Positions 35,663 to 47,435 of a stretch of 64,000 nucleotides of DNA are shown here, one piece after another. The stretch is taken from the NCBI RefSeq assembly GCF_017254835.1, contig NZ_JAFKCW010000002.1, positions 790,592 through 854,591 on the forward strand, in the 5' to 3' direction. The position numbers and the translations under genes were made by a program. The notes below the pieces were generated by a model that saw nothing but the letters and a program-made list of their open reading frames with translations, was not told the origin of the DNA and made no database searches. Numbering within the stretch: the first letter of the stretch is position 1; every line of letters starts with the position of its first letter. Source of the DNA: Algoriphagus aestuariicola. Lineage in GTDB: Bacteria > Bacteroidota > Bacteroidia > Cytophagales > Cyclobacteriaceae.

Positions 35663-36757
35663 ATGAATTACCTCCGCATAAGCATGCCGGCTTACATGAA
35701 AGCCCTCTCTGTGATGCTGTTTATCATAGTGTTGGTCTTTTTCTTGATAATCGGCAGAAGCCTACTTATTCCGCTTTTTATGGGAGGTTTTTTTGCGATC
35801 CTGCTGACCCCTTTGAGCATGTTTTTGGAGAAATATCGAGTACCCAGAACGTTGAGTTGCTTCATCTCGCTCCTAGTGATGATTGCCATGGTTGTAGGCC
35901 TGATCAGTTTTATCATAAACAACATTGTCAATTTCACCAAGGACTTTGACAATGTGTCCGAACGCCTGGTGACCGTGGCAGAGGAGATTGACGCTTGGAC
36001 TTTGGAAAATCTAGGAATGAATGAAAATCTGGCTGGAAAAATAGAAACCGAATACATCCTGACTCTCTTGAATGAGAATAGTAGCAGCATTTCCAGCTTC
36101 GCCTTGAATTCGATCGGTTCCCTATCCGGCATCGTGTTGATTCCGGTATTCATGTTCTTTTTTCTTCTGTACCGGGATCACCTGACCAAAATGATGGTCA
36201 TGCTCTACCGTGACAGGGATCCAGCCTTGGTCAATCTCCGAATCACCAATCTCAGGAAGGTGATCCAAGGTTATATTGTGGGAGTGGCCAAAGTGATGGT
36301 CATCCTTGCCATACTCAATATCATCGCCTACTCAATTATAGGGGTGAAACATGCGATTTTCTTTGGGGTCATAGGGGCAATTCTCAACATCATCCCCTAT
36401 GTAGGGCCGTTTTTTGGCGTTTTGCTCCCGATCGTTTACGCTTTTCTCACAATGGACAGCTTGATTTACCCCTTCCTTATTTTCATCTGTTACCAAGCCA
36501 TCCAGTTGATCGAAGGCAATTTTCTCACGCCAAAAATCGTAGGGGGAAACGTCAATTTGAATGCCTTCATAACCTTCCTTGGATTACTTGTCGGTGCCTC
36601 TATCTGGGGCGTGGCGGGTATGGTACTGGTGATCCCCACCATGGCAATTCTCCGAGAGATTTTTGAACTCAGTGATACCACGAGGCCTTTTGCGTTACTT
36701 TTGGGTGAAGAAAAAGCAGAGAGAAAGAATATACCTAAGAATGAACCTGAAGACTAA
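35663..36757 (+). CDS. AI-2E family (PerM/TqsA-like) membrane permease, copy 1
   Basis: A 364-residue inner-membrane protein with about 8 hydrophobic segments. The family pattern is an N-terminal pair of helices, a long periplasmic/cytoplasmic loop (DFDNVSERLVTVAEEIDAW), then FGVIGAILNIIPYVGPFFGVL and QLIEGNFLTPKIVGGNVNLN near the end. Members export diverse solutes or act as Na+/H+ antiporters; the AI-2 role is not general. Overlaps the next gene by 17 bases. A second copy is at 48426-49520. Confidence 0.9.
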   Translation: MNYLRISMPAYMKALSVMLFIIVLVFFLIIGRSLLIPLFMGGFFAILLTPLSMFLEKYRVPRTLSCFISLLVMIAMVVGLISFIINNIVNFTKDFDNVSERLVTVAEEIDAWTLENLGMNENLAGKIETEYILTLLNENSSSISSFALNSIGSLSGIVLIPVFMFFFLLYRDHLTKMMVMLYRDRDPALVNLRITNLRKVIQGYIVGVAKVMVILAILNIIAYSIIGVKHAIFFGVIGAILNIIPYVGPFFGVLLPIVYAFLTMDSLIYPFLIFICYQAIQLIEGNFLTPKIVGGNVNLNAFITFLGLLVGASIWGVAGMVLVIPTMAILREIFELSDTTRPFALLLGEEKAERKNIPKNEPED

Positions 36758-37673
36758 TATTGCCCTTGCCTTGTTAATAGCCTTGCTGGGTAGTTGTGAC
36801 AGTGTTGAAGACAAAAAAGGGCGATTCCTGCTAAAGGGAAATGAAAAGCTGGAAGAGAACGATCCCAAGTCTGCGATCGAGTTTTACAATGAAGCCATCG
36901 CCCTAGACTCGGCTTATGCAGACGCCTATTTCAACAAGGCCATGGCTCATCTCCAGCTCAACCAGCTGGATGAAACCATCCATGATCTGAGCAGAGCAAT
37001 CCAGCATCGTCCGGAGTACTTCGAGGCGATTTTCCAAAGAGGACTTTCCTATCTTGATAATGGAGAATTTTATAAAGCCGAAGAAGACGCCGATCGCCTG
37101 ATCCGGCTTGACGAAAAGAACTGGAAAGGCCATTTTTTATCCGGGCTAAGCGGGGAAAAACTCAAAAACTATCCAGCTGCGTTGAAAGCTTTCCAAACGG
37201 CCTCCGAACTGGACCCCCAGAACTCAGACCTTTTGGTCAACCAAGCCACCGTGCTCTACTATCAAAAAGAATATGCAGCTGCGAAAGCGATACTTGCAAA
37301 GGCTGAGCTGGTCAACCCGAGTGAGCCCAATCTGCATAACCTTAAGTCCATGATACTTTTCAGCGAAAATGATCTAAATGGTGCACTGGACGCAGTCGAC
37401 AAAGCACTGACCCTGGACAATGGGCAAGCCTACTTTTATAATAATAAGGGACTTTACCTCCTCTTCTTGGGACGAAAAGATGAAGGACTGAAACTCATCA
37501 ACCAAAGCATTCAAATGGATTCAAAAAACCCTTTTGCGTACCGCAACAAAGGAATCTATTATGTGATGACAGGTGATAAAATCTCGGCGATCCGCTACCT
37601 GGAAGAGCTCGCAGAAAACTACCCTGATATGGAATTGGTACAGGAATACTACGAACAGGCTCAGGCTTTGTAA
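36741..37673 (+). CDS. TPR-repeat lipoprotein
   Basis: A 310-residue exported protein: signal MNLKTNIALALLIALLGSC with lipobox Cys19. The rest is a run of about seven TPR units (for example SAIEFYNEAIALDSAYADAY, AYFYNNKGLYLLFLGRKDEG, NPFAYRNKGIYYVMTGDKIS). TPRs mediate protein contacts; a specific role is not evident. The ATG at 36741 replaces a TTG at 36663 that lies inside the upstream permease gene. It overlaps that gene by 17 bases and its 3' end overlaps the end of the convergent hybrid kinase by 13 bases. Confidence 0.88.
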   Translation: MNLKTNIALALLIALLGSCDSVEDKKGRFLLKGNEKLEENDPKSAIEFYNEAIALDSAYADAYFNKAMAHLQLNQLDETIHDLSRAIQHRPEYFEAIFQRGLSYLDNGEFYKAEEDADRLIRLDEKNWKGHFLSGLSGEKLKNYPAALKAFQTASELDPQNSDLLVNQATVLYYQKEYAAAKAILAKAELVNPSEPNLHNLKSMILFSENDLNGALDAVDKALTLDNGQAYFYNNKGLYLLFLGRKDEGLKLINQSIQMDSKNPFAYRNKGIYYVMTGDKISAIRYLEELAENYPDMELVQEYYEQAQAL

Positions 37674-40591
37674 TTCCTGGCCAACGTTACTTCTTTGACT
37701 TTCTTGAGCAATTCATTGGCGTCGATTGGTTTGGCTACAAAACCCTCGAATTCGCATTCGTCGATTCTTTCCATGATTTCCAGCTTGGCGGCAGCCGTCA
37801 GCGCAATGATCGGCGTATCGGAGAATTTCTTGATCTCCAAAGTAGCATCAAAGCCGTCCATCACAGGCATCTGAATGTCCATCAGGATACAGTCATAGTC
37901 GCCGTTTCGTGCAGCTTCCACCGCTTCACTTCCGTTGTGCACTCGGGTAAAAGTATAGCCCCACTTCCTGATAATCTTGCCCAGTACAAGGGAATTGACT
38001 TCATTGTCCTCCGCCATCAGCAGATGCAGTCCCTCAAAAGATTCCGCTTGATCACTTCCATTGTCGGGCTTGATAGACTCCTGTACGATCTCCATTTCGA
38101 GCTCAAAATAAAATCTACTGCCCTTGCCGACTTCCGACTCGAGCTGGATCTTGCCTCCCATGAGGTTTAGAAGCTTTCGGGTGATGGAAAGTCCCAGTCC
38201 TGTCCCCCCATACTTTGAACTGAATGTCGGCCTGACTTGGTCGAAATCGTCGAAAACCCTCTCCTGATGCTCAGGTGCTATACCGATACCGGTATCCTGC
38301 ACCGAAAACAAGACCCGAACCTTGTTTCTGATTTGCTTCAAAAGTTCCACTTTGACCTGGACGCTGCCTTCGTTGGTGAACTTGAGCGCATTGGTGATCA
38401 AGTTGTTCATAATCTGTGAAAGCCGTGTCTTATCGGCTCTGACAATGATATCGAGCTCCTCAGGAATCTGCAGTTCCAAGCTGTTTTTGCTGTCCTTGGC
38501 GTGGAATGTCAAGCCCTTGATGACCTGCTCCAGTAGGCCTTTCAGGTTCATCGGACTTGGTTCGATGGTCAATTTACCAGCCTCAATTTTCTGAAAGTCC
38601 AGTAAGTCATTGATCATGATGATCAGATTGTCCACCGCAAAGTTGATCGTATCAAGGGCAGGCTTTTGGCTTTCGGTTGGACTTTCGTGAAAGAGAGAAT
38701 ATACCGATCCCGAAATCGCATTCAGCGGTGTTCTCAATTCATGGCTGATCATCGAGAGGAAATCCGATTTGATCTGGTTAGCCTTCTCGGCAGCCATTCT
38801 AGCCTCGTCCAATTTGGCTTCAAATTCCTTTTGCTTAGAAATATCCGTAAGGTATCCATACCAGACCATATCTCCTGTGTCCATAGCCTGTGGTCTCGCA
38901 GCACCCAAAACCCAACGGTATTCTTCGCCTGCATTTCCGGATTTCACGCGGAACTGGCATTGCCAAGGTTCCATTTTGCGGGCTGAGGCAATGGAAGACA
39001 TGATTACCAAAGGCAAATCCTGGGGATGCACTTTGGCGATTGCGGAAGAGATGTCGGTAAACTGATGGATTTCTTCTTTAGAGAGCCCCAATACCGTGTT
39101 GATCCCCTTTGAAAGAAATGAAAAATTCATCTGGCCTTCGGCATTCAACACCAATTGGTACAGACCCCCAGGCACTTGCTCGGTAAGGTTTACCAGAAAA
39201 TCGCTGCTTGCCTCGACTTTCTTTTCCAAGCTGATTTTCTCGGAAATATTTCGAAATGAAAGTGTTACGTAATTTTTACCCTCCAACTGGATTTCTTTGG
39301 ATGCGATTTCCAATGGCAACCTCACTGCATCAGGACCTGTCAAATAGGAGGAAAATCTGGAAACCGCTCCGTCATTGGACGAGGAAAAAAGCCATTGCGA
39401 CCAAGACGAGGGTTCCGACAGCAGGTCGTTCAGTTCATCCAGGTGAAGGATGGACTTGCTTTCCTCAAAACCAAAAAGCTGATTTGCCTCCCGATTTGCC
39501 AAAAACACCTTTCCATCTGACTCTACTATCATCATTGCCTCAGGGCATTCCAGCCAAAGTTTCAGACGCATGTCAGATTCTTTTCGAAGCGCCTGTTGCT
39601 CGCTATCATCCCATACCAAACCCCAAATTTCTCTCGGATTGGTTTCGTGCACAAAAGCGGAAAAGGCCAATTCCCGGACTTCGGAAACCCCTATAACTCC
39701 TTCAAATTCGACGGAGGCTGGAGCAAGCGTCGACACCTGCTTTAGGACCTGACTAGAGAACCTATCCTTCAGTTCCGATTCCTCATAAGGTTTGCCGTAT
39801 AAACTTGAAAAAATAGCCTCGGCGGCCGGCTCCAGATCCAAAGTCTTCTTTTCAAGGTTCAGCTTCCAATTGCCTACTTTGGCTTGTCCCGGCATCTTTT
39901 CTCTCAAAGCCAGGAGCTTCTTATCCTTGTAGTCAAGGTAAACCTTATTCGAAATATCTCGAGCAATGACAAAAAAGCAATCGGGGTTAAACTGAACTGA
40001 GCATTCGAGATGCCGATATGCCCCGTCTCTCCGCTTAAATCTCAGCTCCAGAAAGGTCACACCCTGACTTTTCTGATGACTCTTCCACACGTCCCGCACT
40101 CTTTGGATGTCATTCTCATGGATAAAGTGACACAGGTTCGTATTGAGGAGTTCCTCGGTGCCATAGCCTAAAACGGGTAAAACAGCCGGGTTCAAATAGG
40201 TGAAATAGTCGGATTTACCGATGCCGATCAGATCCAGCTTTGAAGTAAAAAATTGATAGGATTCCTTTTTGCTCGGAAGACCATGAGTTTTTATTTCCTT
40301 ACCCTTGTAGAAGAGAAAGTAATTGGAACCGCTGTCTTGGGGCAATTCAAGCTTGAAGGAAAAGTCTTTTCTGTCGTGCGAGAGGATCAATTCCTCCTTG
40401 AATATATAGGCGTTGATATCCAAGCCCAAACCGACCAAAGACCGGTCAGTCAATGACCCGCCGATCAGCTCCTCAAAGGATTCATTGGCGTAAAATATGG
40501 AATACGGATAGGTATCGTCAGCCAAGAAGACCATCTCCGAAGATTCGAAAATAATCTTTTTAAATGTGCTGTTTATGCCTTTGTCCTGCAT
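37661..40591 (-). CDS. Hybrid sensor histidine kinase with PAS domains and REC domain
   Basis: A 976-residue soluble-looking kinase without membrane segments. Several PAS domains occupy about 10-590 (for example DYFTYLNPAVLPVLGYGTEE, FLANREANQLFGFEES, GLSKEEIHQFTDISSAIAKV), then an H-box FLSMISHELRTPLNAISG with His near 608, HATPase (NLITNALKF, DTGIGIAPE, GGTGLGLSI) and a C-terminal REC domain with Asp in CILMDIQMPVMDG near 905. It senses an internal signal and starts a phosphorelay; the REC-Hpt and REC proteins of 12600-13726 are plausible partners. Preceded by a leader with three hairpins. Confidence 0.93.
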   Translation of the reverse strand: MQDKGINSTFKKIIFESSEMVFLADDTYPYSIFYANESFEELIGGSLTDRSLVGLGLDINAYIFKEELILSHDRKDFSFKLELPQDSGSNYFLFYKGKEIKTHGLPSKKESYQFFTSKLDLIGIGKSDYFTYLNPAVLPVLGYGTEELLNTNLCHFIHENDIQRVRDVWKSHQKSQGVTFLELRFKRRDGAYRHLECSVQFNPDCFFVIARDISNKVYLDYKDKKLLALREKMPGQAKVGNWKLNLEKKTLDLEPAAEAIFSSLYGKPYEESELKDRFSSQVLKQVSTLAPASVEFEGVIGVSEVRELAFSAFVHETNPREIWGLVWDDSEQQALRKESDMRLKLWLECPEAMMIVESDGKVFLANREANQLFGFEESKSILHLDELNDLLSEPSSWSQWLFSSSNDGAVSRFSSYLTGPDAVRLPLEIASKEIQLEGKNYVTLSFRNISEKISLEKKVEASSDFLVNLTEQVPGGLYQLVLNAEGQMNFSFLSKGINTVLGLSKEEIHQFTDISSAIAKVHPQDLPLVIMSSIASARKMEPWQCQFRVKSGNAGEEYRWVLGAARPQAMDTGDMVWYGYLTDISKQKEFEAKLDEARMAAEKANQIKSDFLSMISHELRTPLNAISGSVYSLFHESPTESQKPALDTINFAVDNLIIMINDLLDFQKIEAGKLTIEPSPMNLKGLLEQVIKGLTFHAKDSKNSLELQIPEELDIIVRADKTRLSQIMNNLITNALKFTNEGSVQVKVELLKQIRNKVRVLFSVQDTGIGIAPEHQERVFDDFDQVRPTFSSKYGGTGLGLSITRKLLNLMGGKIQLESEVGKGSRFYFELEMEIVQESIKPDNGSDQAESFEGLHLLMAEDNEVNSLVLGKIIRKWGYTFTRVHNGSEAVEAARNGDYDCILMDIQMPVMDGFDATLEIKKFSDTPIIALTAAAKLEIMERIDECEFEGFVAKPIDANELLKKVKEVTLARNYKA

Positions 40592-40625
40592 GGAAATAAA
40601 AATTGCTGCCTTTTTTCAGAAGAAA

Positions 40626-40693
40626 ACGACCATAAGTCGTCCTCTTGCTGTAAACATACAGCAATTTGCATTTCATAGCAAGCAATGCAAATT
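40626..40693 (-). promoter_or_regulatory. Three consecutive hairpins before the hybrid kinase gene
   Basis: Between the porin stop and the kinase start lie three inverted repeats: AATTTGCATT/AATGCAAATT (40663-40672 and 40684-40693, 10 bp), TTGCTGT/ACAGCAA (40645-40651 and 40658-40664, 7 bp) and ACGAC/GTCGT (40626-40630 and 40636-40640, 5 bp). Read on the minus strand the last one is followed by TTTCTTCT, a weak terminator. They may end the porin transcript and/or form a leader of the kinase mRNA. Confidence 0.5.
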
Positions 40694-40717
40694 ATAAATA
40701 CAATTTATTGTAGAAAA

Positions 40718-41920
40718 TTAAATCCCAAACTCTACTTGGAAGGTAGCAAACCAGAAATTGCTGGTCTCGATCAGATCCAATTCCCTGTTTGCCCAAGAAT
40801 ACCCCACATTCCCCTGCATCTTTATACGGTGTCCATTGAGATATTGAGTATAACCTAGGGCCGCCTCCTCCACGCGGTTTTCATATGCCTCCACTTCCAA
40901 GTCGGGTCGCACCGCAGCGTACCTCAACGCCAATTCGGATTTTCGGGAAATCATTCGACTAAGGTGGAGGTTGTTTCCTGTTCCTACCCACACTACTCGA
41001 ATATCGCCGGCGTCACTGTGCGTAAAAGGATCAGTTGTGGTCCTTTTGAAGTACTCGGCCATTACCGCCCAGCCCATGTATTTAAACATCGCATCCGCGA
41101 TGTAGACCTGCAGATCTCTCGCTTCATACAAGCTTGACCCCAGCTGTCCTCTTGCCCTAACCGCTTCGTCATTATAATTGTATGTGACTCCGATTGACAG
41201 CTTTGGACGAGGCTCAAACTCCAGATCTCCTTCCGAGTAATCGCCCGAGTTGAGAAAAGTGCCGAAGGGCAAGTATTCAAATCTCGTGGTATAGCTCAGC
41301 CCGCCATCTCCTGGCGAGGGGTTTCTACCCTCTCCCGTGTTTATAGCGCCTTTTAGCTGGTAGTTTGCCCGGCCTTTGGTAGGAAGTGTATAGTAGCCAA
41401 AAAAACCAAAATCCCTGTCTAGAGTAAACACTCCGTTTGCGATTGACCTGTCGGCAAATTGCAAGTTACCCGAGCTGACCACGCGCTCTCTGTTGCCTGG
41501 AAGCTTCCCTTGGCCAAAGCCAACGTAGAAGTTTTTGTCAAAAAAATAGTAAATCATCGCATCCCGAATAGGCTGTGCATAGCCGCCACTTTCCAGGTCC
41601 AGGTCAGCCTTGGAAAATCCCAACTGAATATAGTACTGCATACGTGGATTGAGCACGTAACCGTCAAATCTCAGGCGTAACCTCCGCACTCTAAAGTCGG
41701 TCTGCTCGATAGAAAGATCCTCTCCGCTTTCGGTTCGAATCCCAAATCTGTTTTGCATACGGAATCTAATGTTCATCAGGAAAAGCGAGTCTTTCGAAAT
41801 GCTAATCCCCTTATCGACTTTTATCAGGGCTCTTTCGTCAGATTCGTTTTGGGCAAATCCCAGGCTCACCGCCATAAAGAAACATGGTAGAAATAAAACG
41901 GGAAATAAAGATCTTCTCAT
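40718..41920 (-). CDS. OprO/OprP-type porin, second copy
   Basis: A 400-residue outer-membrane protein. Signal MRRSLFPVLFLPCFFMAVSLGFAQ|N, starting at ATG 41920 rather than the TTG at 41941. The mature part has RLRFDGYVLNPRMQYYIQLG and repeated strands (DYSEGDLEFEPRPKLSIGVT), ending WFATFQVEFGI with a terminal aromatic-hydrophobic signature of barrels. Belongs to the phosphate-selective porin O/P family, like the gene at the left edge. A terminator hairpin between it and aconitase suggests its own promoter. Confidence 0.85.
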   Translation of the reverse strand: MRRSLFPVLFLPCFFMAVSLGFAQNESDERALIKVDKGISISKDSLFLMNIRFRMQNRFGIRTESGEDLSIEQTDFRVRRLRLRFDGYVLNPRMQYYIQLGFSKADLDLESGGYAQPIRDAMIYYFFDKNFYVGFGQGKLPGNRERVVSSGNLQFADRSIANGVFTLDRDFGFFGYYTLPTKGRANYQLKGAINTGEGRNPSPGDGGLSYTTRFEYLPFGTFLNSGDYSEGDLEFEPRPKLSIGVTYNYNDEAVRARGQLGSSLYEARDLQVYIADAMFKYMGWAVMAEYFKRTTTDPFTHSDAGDIRVVWVGTGNNLHLSRMISRKSELALRYAAVRPDLEVEAYENRVEEAALGYTQYLNGHRIKMQGNVGYSWANRELDLIETSNFWFATFQVEFGI

Positions 41921-41930
41921 GGGAAATAGT

Positions 41931-41961
41931 AAAAGCCGCAACCACGCAGGTTACGGCTTTT
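41931..41961 (-). terminator. Terminator after aconitase
   Basis: On the minus strand AAAAGCCGTAACC and GGTTGCGGCTTTT form a 13-bp stem with one mismatch and a 5-base loop, 23 bases past the aconitase stop. It is also symmetrical, so it could act in both directions. Confidence 0.75.
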
Positions 41962-41984
41962 AGGAACATTAATTAAATAAACTA

Positions 41985-44246
<2,262 letters not shown>

Positions 44247-44501
44247 TTTTTGGATATTTAGGTGGATATTAGGTTCGATTTTTCGAGTGCGAATATACGA
44301 AAAAGCCCCCAAAAAAGGTAACCAATCGCCGAGTCTCTTCCCTGCTTTTACTCAAGCATTTATCTTTTTGCACCGTGCCTATGGGCTAGAAAATCACCAA
44401 AAAACCATGCAGATGCTGGACACCACGACTCTAACCAAGCCTTTGCGACTGGAATACTCAAACTATCAGTCCAATTTCGGATATGGTTTTTTTTTAGTTT
44501 A

Positions 44502-44523
44502 ATCAATATCGATTATTATTGAT
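44502..44523. promoter_or_regulatory. Operator-like inverted repeat before the 7TM kinase
   Basis: ATCAATA (44502-44508) and TATTGAT (44517-44523) are exact inverted repeats with 8 bases between. The second half overlaps the TTG of the proposed -33 element. Confidence 0.35.
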
Positions 44524-44549
44524 CACCCAAGCCCCGATCGCTATCCTTG
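44519..44549 (+). promoter_or_regulatory. Possible promoter of the 7TM histidine kinase
   Basis: TTG (44519-44521), 20 bases, then TATCCTTG (44542-44549), one mismatch to TAnnTTTG. Predicted start site is about 16 bases before the ATG. Confidence 0.4.
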
Positions 44550-44571
44550 TAAAGTACGCCCTGCTTTCCCT

Positions 44572-46344
44572 ATGGAATTTATCCTCAATCCGTATGCATT
44601 TACTCTAATCATATCAAGCTTAGTGGTAGGGGGATTGTCCATTTATATTGCCATCAAACTGGAGGATTCGGTGAGATGGATAGGTTTTACGATGTTGGCA
44701 AGCTCGGTTTGGGGCTTTTTCTATGGCATAGAACTGACTGTACAGACCGTCGAGGACATGTTGGTTTGGAGCAAGTTGCAGTATGCTGGGCTGGTGATGG
44801 CACCATCTTCCTGGGTAGTTTTCTCCATGAAATACACGGGCTACGAGACTAAGGACAAGCCCTGGCTCTACCCCAGCCTCTTCGTCCTGCCCGCAGTGAC
44901 CTATCTGCTTGTGCTCACCAACTCCTGGCACCACCTTCACTATAAAAGCAACTGGCTGATCACAAGCGGTCCATTTCCGATTTTGGGGATAGAAAAAGGC
45001 CTATGGTACCCAGTCCAAGTTATATATTCTTATTTCTTTTACTTCCTGGGCACGTTCATCCTTTGGAAGAGGTTCAAGTACGCCAATCTTCACTTCCGCC
45101 GACAGACCCTATTGCTGATCATGGGAGGGCTTTTTCCCCTCATTTTCAACGCCCTTTACCAAGCTTCCTGGATCAAGCCTTTTGAAGGCTTGGACATGAC
45201 ACCCTACGCTTTTTTGTTCACCTACTTGCTGATTTCCATCGCAATTCTGCGCTTTAACCTTTTCAACATCAAGCCCGTGGCGCGGGAAAAAATACTTGAG
45301 GTCATGACCCGAGGTGCCATCATCTTTGACCACCGCCAAAAGATCGTCGACTTCAACTCCGCTGCCGGTAAGTTTTGGAGAAAACCCCTGGATCTGAAAA
45401 TCGGTGCAGCTGCAAGGGAGATCTTCCGTTCGCATCCGGAAATATTGAACCTTCTCGAAAGCCAAAACCACCAAATTCTCCAGTCTCGCATAGTCCAATC
45501 GGGAAACTCCTGGGATATCAAAGTCGAGTGTGTGCCCATTTCCGACAGCGGGGCCATAGTTTCCGGTGTTTTGATGCTCTTCGAAAATATCACCGAGCAG
45601 ATCAAAACCAACGAGCAGCTCAAAAAACAGGCTACGGAACTCCAGCAGCTAAACGACTTGAAAGACAAGTTTTTCAGCATCATTTCGCACGATCTCAAGG
45701 GGCCTGTTTTTGGAGTGAAAGAGCTCATCCACTTAACCCAAAACGGGATTGTCACCGAAGAGGAATTTTTGGAAATGCTCCCGGAGATATCGAAAAACAT
45801 GGAGCAGGTGGCCATCCTGCTCGAAAACCTCTTGGCCTGGACTAGCTCGCAGCTAAGGGGAGAATATCTCCAACCCCAACTTCTCGATCTAAATAAGCTT
45901 ATCGGAAATCAGAAAAACCTACTCGAACGACTCGCAAGGGAAAAATCCATAACGCTGGACCTCAATTGCTTTGAAGACAATTGGGTGATCGCGGACAAGA
46001 ACATGATGGAATTGATCATTAGAAACCTGGTTTCCAACGCGATCAAATTTTCAACGCCCGGGTCAAAAGTTCTGATTTATTGTGAAGATGGAGAGGATGA
46101 AGCCGTCCTTTGCGTACAGGATTTCGGTGTGGGCATTCCGGAGGAAAACCTCCGGAAGCTTAACACCGGAATATCGTTTACCACTCGGGGTCAGTCAAAC
46201 GAAAGCGGAACTGGTCTAGGCCTCCTTCTGGTACGAGACTATATCGCGAAAAATAGCGGCACAATGACCGTCCACTCTACTCTAGGCCAAGGGACAAAGT
46301 TTCGTATCACAGTCCCCAAAGCCAATCAGCCTCAGTTGTCCTGA
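44572..46344 (+). CDS. 7TM-domain sensor histidine kinase
   Basis: A 590-residue membrane kinase. The N-terminal 220 residues are seven hydrophobic helices of the histidine-kinase 7TM type (FTLIISSLVVGGLSIYIAI, MAPSSWVVFSMKYTGYET, VIYSYFFYFLGTFILW, TPYAFLFTYLLISIAILRFN). A PAS-like domain (235-340) is followed by a coiled coil and the H-box FFSIISHDLKGPVFGVKE, then HATPase with NLVSNAIKFSTPG, DFGVGIPEE and GTGLGLLLV. No REC domain. Its target regulator is not adjacent. The 3' end overlaps the convergent acyl-CoA reductase gene by 13 bases. Confidence 0.92.
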   Translation: MEFILNPYAFTLIISSLVVGGLSIYIAIKLEDSVRWIGFTMLASSVWGFFYGIELTVQTVEDMLVWSKLQYAGLVMAPSSWVVFSMKYTGYETKDKPWLYPSLFVLPAVTYLLVLTNSWHHLHYKSNWLITSGPFPILGIEKGLWYPVQVIYSYFFYFLGTFILWKRFKYANLHFRRQTLLLIMGGLFPLIFNALYQASWIKPFEGLDMTPYAFLFTYLLISIAILRFNLFNIKPVAREKILEVMTRGAIIFDHRQKIVDFNSAAGKFWRKPLDLKIGAAAREIFRSHPEILNLLESQNHQILQSRIVQSGNSWDIKVECVPISDSGAIVSGVLMLFENITEQIKTNEQLKKQATELQQLNDLKDKFFSIISHDLKGPVFGVKELIHLTQNGIVTEEEFLEMLPEISKNMEQVAILLENLLAWTSSQLRGEYLQPQLLDLNKLIGNQKNLLERLAREKSITLDLNCFEDNWVIADKNMMELIIRNLVSNAIKFSTPGSKVLIYCEDGEDEAVLCVQDFGVGIPEENLRKLNTGISFTTRGQSNESGTGLGLLLVRDYIAKNSGTMTVHSTLGQGTKFRITVPKANQPQLS

Positions 46345-47369
46345 TTCAATCCCAAAAGGAATTTCATCGTATCCACCCCATCGGCATAATCCCAAGGCTT
46401 GGGATACTGAGCCCGTCCAAAGCCAACTGCCTGGGGCACCACATTCGGATCTCCCACGATGCATTGGATCTTTGGCGATGAAACGTCTAACTTTCCTTTG
46501 AGGTCTTCTCTGCTTTCGTACACTTCGTAAAATAGAACGGCAATTGGAGAAACCAACTCGCTGCTTTCCTTAAGGAGCAAAAAGCCATTGTCAAGATGTG
46601 GATCTCCATTGACCAAGTAGATGGACTTATTGTATTCGTAGTTATTGAGATATTTGTGGTTTTGGGCGACCCAACTGAATCTCTCCAAAATCCCAAACAG
46701 GCGCTGCAGCTGCTCTGGGTCTTTTACATAGATCTTGGAAACGTTTCTGCACCCCAGCCCAAAATAGAGAAAAATGTCCTTTCCAAGCTGCTCGATCTCA
46801 TCATCCGTCTCCTCCCCTGTCAATACCCCCACAGAGGTTCGGTTTGCCCGAATAATACTGGGGTACTTGCCGAAATAGTAATTGAAATATCTTGCGGAAT
46901 TATCGCTGCCGGTAGCGATGTAGGCATCCATGCCCTTGAGCATTTCTTGAATCTGGATGTATTCTTCAAACAATGGCTCCAATTGAATGAGGCGGTCAAT
47001 CAGCCATTTTGAAAAAATGCTGTCCGAAGAACTGAGCTTGACCACCGCGATGTTCCCCGAAATCAGTACGCACATCAAATCGTGAAAGCCAACCCCGGGA
47101 ATGTTACCGGCCATCAATATCCCGACCTTTTTTGGATTGTTCCTTTCGGGAATGGAATAGCTAACTAGCCATTCTTTCAAGTTTTCTACGTCTAGTAGCT
47201 CCGCCAGGCCTGACAGCGCCGCCTCCATTGAAATGTCGGTAAACCAGCTGTTTTGGTTGCTTGCTCTCCTAAACAGAAGCGCCTTTTCTTCCGCATCCAA
47301 ATTCTTGATAAGAATGCCCAAATCAGAAAAAGCCTGTATCCTTTTTTGCGGCGGTAGTCCCTGCGTCAT
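46332..47369 (-). CDS. Acyl-CoA reductase, LuxC-like
   Basis: A 345-residue aldehyde-dehydrogenase-fold enzyme of the LuxC/acyl-CoA reductase family, which reduces acyl-CoA or acyl thioesters to fatty aldehyde. Blocks: VGILMAGNIPGVGFHDLMCV, GNIAVVKLSSSD, IIRANRTSVGVLTGEE, and the catalytic Cys in YFGLGCRNVSKIYVKD near residue 207. Divergently transcribed from a ferredoxin gene. No luxAB or other bioluminescence gene is present; a role in aldehyde, alcohol or wax/long-chain metabolism is inferred. Confidence 0.88.
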   Translation of the reverse strand: MTQGLPPQKRIQAFSDLGILIKNLDAEEKALLFRRASNQNSWFTDISMEAALSGLAELLDVENLKEWLVSYSIPERNNPKKVGILMAGNIPGVGFHDLMCVLISGNIAVVKLSSSDSIFSKWLIDRLIQLEPLFEEYIQIQEMLKGMDAYIATGSDNSARYFNYYFGKYPSIIRANRTSVGVLTGEETDDEIEQLGKDIFLYFGLGCRNVSKIYVKDPEQLQRLFGILERFSWVAQNHKYLNNYEYNKSIYLVNGDPHLDNGFLLLKESSELVSPIAVLFYEVYESREDLKGKLDVSSPKIQCIVGDPNVVPQAVGFGRAQYPKPWDYADGVDTMKFLLGLNQDN

Positions 47370-47435
47370 ATCGCAAAGGTACCAAAAGAGCCTAAGCTAG
47401 AATAAAATTAAATTAATTAGTATGACAACTTTCTA

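Larger units (their letters stand above)
44247..44571. other. 325-base divergent intergenic region
   Basis: Lies between the starts of aconitase (minus) and the 7TM kinase (plus). I see no convincing gene; short open frames have no codon or domain support. It holds the probable kinase promoter and an inverted repeat near 44500-44549. A clear aconitase promoter was not found, although TATATTCG on the minus strand near 44292 is one base from the -7 consensus. Confidence 0.6.

Noticed and set aside
44247-44312. 22-residue extension of aconitase
   Set aside because: The family N-terminus begins at MAFDIEM (44246); upstream residues have no similarity.
44407-44502. 31-codon open frame between aconitase and the 7TM kinase
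   Set aside because: Short, no start context, composition without support; treated as non-coding.
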